Assembly (NCBI GenBank): GCA_017893485.1
Contig: CM030368.1
Coordinates: forward strand, 173,754,004-173,818,003
Length of the DNA stretch: 64,000 nucleotides
Source: Hemerocallis citrina
Lineage: Eukaryota > Streptophyta > Magnoliopsida > Asparagales > Asphodelaceae
Direction of reading: 5' to 3'
A program made the position numbers and the translations under genes. The notes below the pieces were generated by a model. That model was given only the letters and a program-made list of their open reading frames with translations, searched no databases and was not told where the DNA came from. This document shows, one piece after another, positions 56,401 through 64,000 of the stretch (position 1 is the stretch's first letter; each line of letters opens with the position of its first letter).

Positions 56401-58537
56401 ATGTTTAGATCACGCGGTAGCGGTCGTAGCGGGCAAGATTCTTCCTCCTCTTTCCATAGGCCACCAATTGTCCCAATTAGTGAGCCCGCCTAAGAGTACT
56501 ATGATCCTCCTACCCAACAATAGGATACACACGACGAGGTTGTAGGTGACATACAATTGGAAGAAGAAGAACAACAACAACAACCAACCGAAACCACACA
56601 ATCCCGTAGTAGTAGGAAAAGTAGAGGTGAAACTAGTGATTGACATAAGTTTTACGATTATATTCCGGACGAATATACTCCGGTTATAGGTTTGAAAGTA
56701 TGTAAAATATGTTGTAAAATATACAAATTCAAGAGGGGTGACGGCACTGGTACAATTAGTAGGTACACCCAACATAACCATAAAGACCTTCTTGCTGACC
56801 TACAAGGCCAATAAAAAATCAACCCTAGGACCGGTCTAGTTGATAGCCACCCTTATGATTCCGATCTTGTTCGTTGGGAAATGGCCCGATTAGTCATTAA
56901 GGAAGAGTTACCATTTTCCTATCCCGAGAGTAGGGACTTGGAAAATTTTAATCAAACGGCCTTAAACCCTCATTTTAGAAGAATTCCGAGAAATACTTGC
57001 AAATCGGATTGTTTTAAAATGTACATCGAAATGAAGGACGCTTTGATTGCAATTTTATGGAGTTTAACTTGTAGAGTTAGTTTAACTTCGAATTGTTAGA
57101 CGGGTGTCAACAATGTTCCAATGATGAGAATAACCTGTCATTGGATCGACAATGATTGGATTCTTCAAAAAAGAATCATATCACTTGCGGCGTTGCCATA
57201 TCCCGATAGTGGTGCTGAAATAGCAAATCGTATTATAGAAATTTGTGATGTTTTTCATATTCGCGATAAAATTATGTGTATTAGTTTTGATAATGCATCT
57301 AACAATAATGTAGCAATTACTACTTTAAAATCCGTATTAAACCCTCCATCTGACAATATTTTTCATGTTAGATGTGCATGTCATATTATAAATTTATGTA
57401 TTCAAGATACATTAAAAATAGCTGATCCATATATAGTTAAAATTAAAAATTGTGTACATTTCATTGCATTAAGTCCAAGCATATTACAAGAATGGAAAGC
57501 TTGGTGTAGGGTTAGAAATGTACCTTTTAGAAGATTTCCAAAGGATGACACCGATGGAAATCTACTTTTGATTTACTAAATGTTGTTACCGAATATAAAG
57601 CAACTGTAAATGATTTTTGTATCGTAAAAAATATACAGAATTTTGAAATGACTCCCCCTGATTGGTTTTTTGCCGAATCTTTGTTGAATTTTTTAGAACC
57701 TTTTAAAACCGCAACTTTAAAATTTTCAAAAACATATGAATCTACTTCTAGTAGCATTTTTATTGAATTAGTTAGCATGATGCAAACATTTAACGAAATG
57801 TTAAATGATATCAATGTTGGTGAGATTGTAAAACCTGTATACAAAAAATTTTTGAAGTATTATTTTTCTCCTCCTATGTTGATTTGTGTTGCTACCGTTA
57901 TGGATCCTCGTATCAAATTAGAAGGTACGAAGTTTGATAGAAATGTTTTTTTGCATTACTTGGGGAAAATGTAGAATTAGTAATTGATTGCACTACTTTT
58001 TTAGTTCAGTTTGAATCTACGTTAAATAACTTGTATGATTATTATGATAGACGTTTTGCTTCTAGTAGTACAACTTCCGTAGTTAGTTCTTCTTCTGGTA
58101 CTTCTAAAGGTAAGGGTAAAAGTAGAATTGGTGATAGAACATTTAATTTACTTGAACAAATTCAATCAAAAAAATTTAGGACTAATCAACCAAATGAATT
58201 AAATTGGTATAACCAACAAGATTCTGAGCCTTCTACTTCTCCACTAGATATTTTACAATAGTGGAAAGACCATGAGCACACTTTTAGTATTCTGTCAATT
58301 ATGGCTAAGGATTTACTAACTCCTCCTGTCTCAACAGTTGCTTCTAAGAGTGCATTTTCTTCAAGTGCCAGGGTTCTAACTGATTACAGGAATCGCTTGA
58401 AGCCCGAATTGTTAGAGATGCTCGTTTGCATAGAAGACTGGCTGAAAACTGAAGATAGGATACAAGGGAAAGCACTATCAACGTCCACAAGTGGGAGCAA
58501 CTCGCTGGAAGAAGAAGAACAACAACAACAACAATAG
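56401..58537 (+). pseudogene. hAT transposase with BED finger and C-terminal dimerisation domain
   Basis: ATG at 56401 opens MFRSRGSGRSGQ. A BED-type finger is at 56695-56790 (KVCKICCK, then HNHKD). Then the catalytic-core region: MMRITCHWIDNDWILQKRII and ICISFDNASNNNVAIT, then CACHIINLCIQD. The C-terminal hAT dimerisation region is at 58270-58470: LLTPPVSTVASKSAFSSSA and RNRLKPELLEMLVCIEDWL. It would cut and paste the element by binding its ends. In-frame stops occur near 56491, 56521, 56640, 56812, 57098, 57962 and 58259, with a frame change near 57550. It is otherwise of normal length. Confidence 0.9.
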
Positions 58538-58879
58538 CTGCTTTGCTTGTAATAGCAACTCGACCGACACGTTAGGAATTGTATTATATCTTTGCTTGTT
58601 ATGTTAAATTAGAAAAATTGGAGTCAATTAAAATTGTATATAAGAATTATGTTATTGTATAAAACTTATTTGTGAATTGAATTCTTCATTTCATTAGAAA
58701 TTGTGAAAATTGTATAACTTAAATTCACATGAATAATATTTCAATTTTTTTTGCCAATTTCACTCTTTCAATCTTATTATTATTATTACGATTTTTAATG
58801 TTTATTAGTATTATTACTTACTTAGTATTATTATTATTATTATTATTATTTTAAGCTACAAAAAAAAACCTACCTATAT

Positions 58880-59060
58880 AAACGAGCCAACCCGCGGGTT
58901 GACCCAAACCCGACCCGGGTTGAACCCTAAAGGGTTCATGGGTTGGGCGGGCCACCTAAATCAAATTTGGGCCCGGCCCGGCTAAGTGGCCAAACCGGCC
59001 CGAGCCTGCCCAAGATACGTGCCAACCCGGACGGGTTCGGCCTGGCCCGGCCCGTCCGAC
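58880..59060. repeat. Right subterminal repeats of the hAT
   Basis: AACCCGCGGGTTGACCC, GACCCGGGTTGAACCC, GGCCCGGCCCGG and related motifs mirror the left subterminal region. Confidence 0.75.
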
Positions 59061-59084
59061 CCGTTCGCCATCCCTAGGTTCTAG

Positions 59085-61500
59085 AGACAACTCGTTTGTA
59101 ATGTATTTTTGATGAGTATTGTCTCTATAGTGCTATTTTACCATAATTGCCTCATGACATAAATTTGACATGAAACAACTTAGGTTTTGACCGTTCTTGA
59201 TATAATTGTATTTGTGAGATAATTATGAGATTTTTGTATTTGTTTGGATCTATGTGATATACTTGTTGTGGACAAAGCTTTTAGTAGGATTGGCCACTTT
59301 TGATGTATATGTTCATGCTATCTTGTTTGATGTGGTATTCGTGTTATACTTGTCGAATACTTGTGAAATACCCTATATCATGTTGTGGACATTCTATATA
59401 CCCTATTTAAGGTTATTTGGACACTTAATAGACTCTATTTCATGTTTGGTTGTGTTTGGAACGAGTTTCGTATGTTGTATGTTGATTTGTTATTAAGAGG
59501 AAAGTCTGTATTTTTGTCGATGATCAGTTCTGATTGATATTTTAGACCATATTAAAGTCAGTATCTTAACTTCAGTATTAAACATGATTTTTAGAGAAAT
59601 CTGTCTTCTTTCCTAATTTTCTGACAAAGATCGATTTCGTTTTCGTATGTGTGAGATATAGTTGTTTTACTACAGAGGTGTATCTTATTTCCAGATTTCG
59701 TTTCTTAATGATTTCGATGACTAAACTATTTTGATACTAGTGGTAAGCATATTATTTTGATCTGAAATTTTGCACAGTATTTCCATACCTAATTAGGGAT
59801 TACCCAAAATTTTGGTGGATTTTATTGATGAGTTTTATATACCGTTTCATGCTTGTTTATAAAAACTTTACTTGCAAGATTTTGCTCACTATTCTGTAAA
59901 GATTTGTATTTTCACCCTAATTCCTTTTTCTGTATGAGAAAGTTAGCCTATTTTGTCTATTTTCATCTCCCTTTGACGGATCTGGATTTCGTTTCACAGT
60001 TTGCGAGATATCATAGTTTTTGTACAACATTGTTGGGAATTCCAGATTTGTCAAACTATCGTTTCTTGATATTTTCTGATTTTTGTTGGATAAACTAATT
60101 TTTCTGGAAAATTATGAAACTTTATATTTTGATTCTAGACTCATAGGGGAATACCCCAAATTTTTCCTGAAATTTATTATGATGTTTTAATGCTATTTTC
60201 CTTACTTTGAATTCGATTTACTGATTTCTGGCTGAACGTATTTTCTAGATTCAAATCAGTTTTGAGTTATGTTTTTCTAAAACACTATATGACTTATATA
60301 TATCTGCTGGATTCGGTTGGAAGTCTATTTTCCAGATTCTCTGACGGATCTAGGTTTTGATATTTTTGGTAGCAGCAATCGCTGTTTTAGTACTATACTA
60401 TCGTGCTGTCCTGAATTAGGAAGTACTCTATTTTGTCCTGTTATGTGACTATCTTACCATCTGTACATGCTTATCTGTTATTTTGAACTTGTGGGTCGTT
60501 ATATCATGCTAGATTTACTCTTTTTCATGCACATACATATCTGTCTGATAATAATTATAAAATGATCAAGCCGGGATTTATGGAAAAGATCGAGTAGTGG
60601 GAAAGCAGAGAAATGTGTACTTAGAAGGGGGCCCGTGTTTCCCACATGATTATTTGTTATCTGTTATTTTGTATCCTGTCTACATTACTTCCTATAGGAA
60701 GTTGTAAGGAAGAAGAGAACCACTAGGTTCTATGTGTCTGTCTGGATTTGTTATCTGATATCTGTCTGTCTGAACCCTGAGTACACGGCCCTATATGATC
60801 CCCTACGAAATCTACAAAAGTAATTATTTTGAATGTAGTAACCATGTGATAAAAAAATAACACATGAAGTGCTACCTAGTTAGTAATTAATACAAGACTT
60901 ATAAAAATCTGAATCTGAATCTGAATCTGACATCTGTATCTGTATCTGAATCTGATATCTGAATATGTCATCTGATTATCTGATTATCTATTATCTATCT
61001 GACACTGTCACTTAACATCATTATTTGACACTATCTGTATATCTGTCTGCATGCTATTTAATTTTTGACACTTGACACATGTTAGTATACCATGCTAGTT
61101 GATTCTACTATACCATGCTATATCTATTTCTGCTATTATTTAGATTTGTTAGTTTTTCTTATACTTGTATCCTGCATTATAAGCGGCCCGTAACTTGCAT
61201 TGACGGGTACTTGTTTTCTTTTTTCTTCTCCTGCAATTATTGATTGCAGATCAGGATGATCGTTTACCCGATGGTAATGGAGAAATGAAATATTAGTACT
61301 GAACTTCTTTTGCTATTATTATTATCTGTTGCTTTTGAACAATGTATTTGAGTATATGGATTTTATTTGTATTTGGGCAATGTGACCCATGATATTAACT
61401 TGTTCGGGGATCTGTTTATTTGAGACTATTACACTATTGGTTTTCAATTAATTTCTGTTGGCACTTTGTTTTGTTTTGAGATATATATGTCTGTGTGAGG
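59085..61500 (+). other. Non-coding right part of the plus-strand LTR
   Basis: T-rich sequence with no gene. A tract of ATCTGA/TATCTG units is at 60905-61010. The final 140 bp carry the LTR-family end described for 54445-61641. Confidence 0.6.
60905..61010 (+). repeat. ATCTGA/TATCTG simple repeat
   Basis: Repeated CTGAAT, CTGTAT and CTGATTAT units over about 100 bp. Confidence 0.8.
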
Positions 61501-61641
61501 ATGACTCTTTTGGCTTCCGACTCTGATTATTATGAGATTTGTTGTAAAGATTCTGAACAGCTTATGGATGATGCAAATCATTCGCTGGGCTTAGTCACGT
61601 ATCTGTATTCCGTATTCTCTTTTGGGAAGCAGGGCGTGCCA

Positions 61642-62300
61642 CTCAACCAATCAGTAGCCTCTGCGACATTCAAGCATAACGTCACTAATGCCAACCTCAA
61701 GGTGTCCCTTGCCAAGAAGCCTCCTCGGGACTTCTCAGAACTCCTACTTAGGAGTAAGAAGTAAATCCGAGTGGAATAGGCTCTCAACCCCCCCACTCTT
61801 GAGGAATCATCTTCCGGGAACAAACGGAAGAATACAAGCGAAGAAGGGTCCCAAAAATTCCAGAAGGACAATAACGGTCAGAGCTGCCCCAGCTCCTCAT
61901 TTTGAGAAGTTCACCCCATCAATGCTATTATATCAGCAGTTCTTATGGAGGTAGACAAGGAAGGGCTACTCCGCGGTCCCCCTAAAATGAATACCCCTGG
62001 CAAGAAAAGAAACAGAGACAAATGGTGCCGCTTTTATAGGGACCATGGCCACGACATGGATGATTGTCAGACTTTCAAAGAGGACATCGAAGAACTCATA
62101 CAACGAGGACACCTGGCCAAGTTCGTCTGAAAAGACGGGGCCGATCTTCCACCCCGAGGAGCCTACAAGCAAACAGAGAGGTCCGTCGAGTTCCAAGATT
62201 CCGAACTTGGGGCTGTCCTCCACCTTATCTATGGAGGTCCAATGGGGGGAGAACCGAACTCCTACCAAGAGGCCTTCACCCTATCGTAGAAGTAGGATTT
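61642..62300 (+). pseudogene. Gag C-terminal fragment of the plus-strand Tat element
   Basis: Begins LNQSVASATFKHNV and VSLAKKPPRDFSELLLRSKK, homologous to LDQSVAAAAFQ..LAKKPPQNFSDLLL in the minus-strand gag. A frame change follows, then MEVDKEGLLRGPPKM and knuckle-like CRFYRDHGHDMDDC with EELIQRGHLAKFV, then a TGA and fragments equivalent to the start of the protease region (AVLHLIYGGPMGG). The protease active site never appears; homology ends near 62290. Confidence 0.85.
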
Positions 62301-62477
62301 CAGTTTTCAATAAGGTCGATGCTTGTAACACGGCAAAAAAGCATGTAATAATGGCTTGCCCCATTGAAGCGGCCACTTAGTTTGTTTCAATAAAACTTAG
62401 CTTTTTTCTATTGAAAATTATTACATTTGCCTAATTTCTATCTCTCTGGGTCACATCTACGACCCGTTAAACGGTAA

Positions 62478-62990
62478 GTTCGGAGTCCAGCTTGTCCTAC
62501 AAGGCCGCTCCCACAACTTACTAAGCTCACAAGACGAGTTTGGAGTCTAACACTTGGTTCAATGCCGCTTTAGCCGCTTGCAAACGAGCAAGTGCAAAGT
62601 AGCTCACCATTCGGAATTGCTCCTACAACTCGTTTAGCTCTTTTAACAACAAGTTTGGAGTCCAACACTTGGTTCGATGCCGCTTTAGCTGCTTGCGAAC
62701 GAGCAAGTGCGAAGTAGCTCACCATTCAGAATTGCTCCTACAACTCGTTTAACTGTCTTAACAACAAGTTCGGAGTCCAACACTTAGTTCGATGCAGTTT
62801 TAGCTACTTGCGAACGAGCGAGTACAAAGTAGCTCACCATTCGAAATTGCTCCAATAACTGTTGAAACTATCTTAACAACAAGTTCAGAGTCCAACACTT
62901 GGATCGATGATACTTTAGCTACTTGCAAACGAGCGAGTACAAAGTAGCTCACCATTCAGAATTGCTCCCACAACTGTTGAAACTATTTTA
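62478..62990 (+). repeat. 115-bp tandem array of the plus-strand Tat element
   Basis: AAGTT(C/T)(G/A)GAGTCCA landmarks recur at about 62476, 62651, 62766 and 62881, with a variant near 62535. Units share CACCATTCGGAATTGCTCC and CAACACTTGG with the 17980-18806 array (opposite strand, same sense relative to the element). Confidence 0.88.
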
Positions 62991-63089
62991 GCAACTATTT
63001 CGGAGTTCACAATCATGGTTCAAAAATTTCCCTCACAGCTTGCAAGTATGCGGTTTCGGGGCTCAAAACGAACATTCATACTACTCCCA

Positions 63090-63545
63090 CTACTGGTTAA
63101 ATTTTGGAACAAGCAAGTTCTGAGTTCAACTCTCCCCTAGAGTTGCTCCTCAAACTTGTCTCCCAAACAGCTCTCTCCTAGAACCTGGTGGAGCTCTTCG
63201 CTCAGCTCGCCTATAGAGCGGACCTCTTCTCAACAAGTTCGGAGCACAACTCTCCCCTAGAGTTTCTCCTCAAACTTGTCTCCAAAATGGCTCTCTCCTA
63301 GAGCCTCGTGATGCTCTTTGCTCTGCTCGTCTCCAAAGCGACCTTCTTCCAAACGAGTTTGGAGCTCAACTCTTCTCTAGAGTTTTCCTCAAACTCGTCT
63401 CCCAAATGGCTCTCTCCTAGAGTCTGACTATGCTCCTCCTCCTGCTCACCTCCTGAGCGGCCTTCTTCCAAGAGAGTTTGGAGCCTAACTTGTCTAGAGA
63501 CGCTCCCTAAAATTCGCCTCCAAGAGCATATCCCCCTTAGAATCA
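63090..63545 (+). repeat. Second, longer-range repeat series
   Basis: A 115-125-bp unit with GTTCGGAGCACAACTCTCC, CTAGAGTTTCTCCTCAAACT and GGCTCTCTCCTAGAG recurs three to four times. It differs from the preceding array but keeps the GAGTTTGGAGC theme. Confidence 0.75.
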
Positions 63546-63618
63546 TACAAAGCTCTTCTCAATTTTATGAAGACGAAGATGTTGCGGGACTATTTTGACC
63601 ATGAAGAAGGGTGATTCT

Positions 63619-64000
63619 TCAACTTATTTCTGAAGAGAAATTGTAGATCTTCGAGCCAGCTTCTGAGTGAGTGGTCAAATACACCGATTGGTTCAGTTTG
63701 CTTGGTAAAAGATTCAATGAATCCCTTAGACAGAAGACCACCTTCTTACCACGATAAACAACCAACTCATAGAGCTTGTTATTCCTCATCGGTGGCCTCA
63801 TGGTGTAATTCTTGCTATGAACTAGGTACTTCATTAGGAGAATCCCATCGAATCGTCCTAAGTTATGGAAGTAGACTGTACTCACTTTCTTGGATGCTGC
63901 TACACAAGCTAGGCCCTCTATAAAGTCAAAGAGCATCTTATCACTCCTTTTAAGGAAATCTTCTTTCTCTTTATATAGTACATAGCGATCTTCTGAAAAG
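63619..64000 (-). pseudogene. Fragment of a family B DNA polymerase of the plant mitochondrial linear-plasmid type
   Basis: The minus-strand frame is open from the window edge (64000) to 63619, without ATG at the start: it reads FSEDRYVLYKEKEDFL before MLFDFIEGL. The segment VYFHNLGRFDGILLMKYL matches the exonuclease motif II region (N-x3-F-D pattern) of protein-primed family B DNA polymerases as found in plant mitochondrial linear plasmids. It is followed by MRNNKLYELVVYRGKK and FRLRDSLNLLP-like text (CLRDSLNLLPSKLN). After about 63700 the expected continuation is lost, so the fragment is truncated at that end; the other end continues outside the window. It lies next to a nuclear Tat array, so it is probably an old organelle-plasmid insertion in the nucleus. 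Confidence 0.72.

Larger units (their letters stand above)
55546..59076 (+). mobile_element. hAT transposon, decayed
   Basis: Ends TAGGGATGACAAC and complement TAGGGATGGCGAAC are inverted. Flanks GGTTCTAC (55537-55544) and GGTTCTAG (59077-59084) match 7 of 8, one extra G lying before the left end. 3.53 kb, with a BED-finger/hAT transposase on the plus strand broken by stops. Subterminal regions (55560-55830 and 58880-59060) are packed with CCCGCGGG and GACCCG-type motifs. Confidence 0.9.
54445..61641 (+). mobile_element. LTR of the outer-solo-LTR family, interrupted by a hAT
   Basis: The right end matches the complement of the left end of the LTR at 11359. Shared text includes AACAGCTTATGG, TCATT.GCTGG and TTTGGGAAGC.GGGCGTG, ending GTGCCA at 61641 directly before gag text. 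The left part has CCTATAAAAACCC near 54890 and a CT-rich CCCTAGCC leader, so the promoter points right. Excluding the hAT and its duplication it is about 3.6 kb. The left boundary is not sharp (no clear TG), and gag sequence on both sides does not meet, so a deletion at the left junction is likely. Confidence 0.65.
53565..63550 (+). mobile_element. Plus-strand Tat-type Gypsy element lacking pol
   Basis: 5' LTR 53565-54149, primer site at 54153, gag start region 54222-54444, then an interrupting LTR with a hAT inside, then a gag C-terminal fragment 61642-62300 directly followed by the 115-bp tandem array that in the complete relative lies after pol. No protease active site, RT, RNase H or integrase is present. 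Its 3' LTR is not seen in the window, so the right boundary is approximate. Confidence 0.8.

Noticed and set aside
62478..63545. Possible CRISPR or protein repeat array
   Set aside because: Contiguous degenerate tandem repeats homologous to those after Tat pol; no open frame spans them.

Overview
The window is repeat-dense nuclear DNA from a flowering plant. Plant-specific repeat families account for nearly all of it: Ty1/Copia and Ty3/Gypsy LTR retrotransposons with TG...CA ends and tRNA primer sites, L1-type LINEs with the plant RT zinc-binding C-terminus, hAT DNA transposons with 8-bp duplications, and Helitron-like fragments. I see no intact single-copy host gene and no bacterial features. 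Almost every long open frame belongs to a mobile element, and most carry stops or frameshifts. No novel defence or metabolic system is visible. The interest lies in the nesting, the accessory genes and repeats of the Gypsy elements, and a foreign DNA-polymerase fragment at the right edge.

Layout. 1-8207: Ty1/Copia element on the minus strand, its far LTR cut by the window start; the LTRs are nearly identical but the polyprotein is wrecked. 8208-11358 and 38686-42675: one old L1-type LINE split in two by a 27-kb nest. The nest is: (a) an LTR-only element at 11359-38685 with TGTCC duplications; inside it (b) a Ty3/Gypsy Tat-lineage element on the minus strand at 12117-31775 and (c) another LTR-only element at 33079-37589; inside (b) sits (d) an LTR-only element at 24686-31067 (duplication GGGAT), which itself holds (e) one at 25395-28537 (duplication CCCAT). 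42885-50454: a second, essentially full-length LINE with a 14-bp target duplication. 50469-53564: small DNA elements (hAT-type MITE, Helitron-like pieces). 53565-about 63550: a second Tat-type element on the plus strand that lacks the protease-RT-integrase region; its gag is interrupted by an LTR of the same family as (a), and that LTR holds a 3.5-kb decayed hAT transposon (55546-59076). 63619-64000: minus-strand fragment resembling the family B DNA polymerase of plant mitochondrial linear plasmids.

How the parts relate. The minus-strand Tat element has the complete order LTR-PBS-gag-protease-RT-RNase H-second RNase H-integrase, then a 116-bp tandem array, then a spliced gene on the opposite strand carrying the plant 'putative gypsy type transposon' domain, then about 260-bp tandem repeats, a polypurine tract and the LTR. 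The plus-strand relative keeps the LTR, primer site, parts of gag and the homologous tandem array, so it would have depended on a complete relative for mobility. Relative ages follow from nesting: the split LINE is oldest, then (a), then (b) and (c), then (d), then (e).
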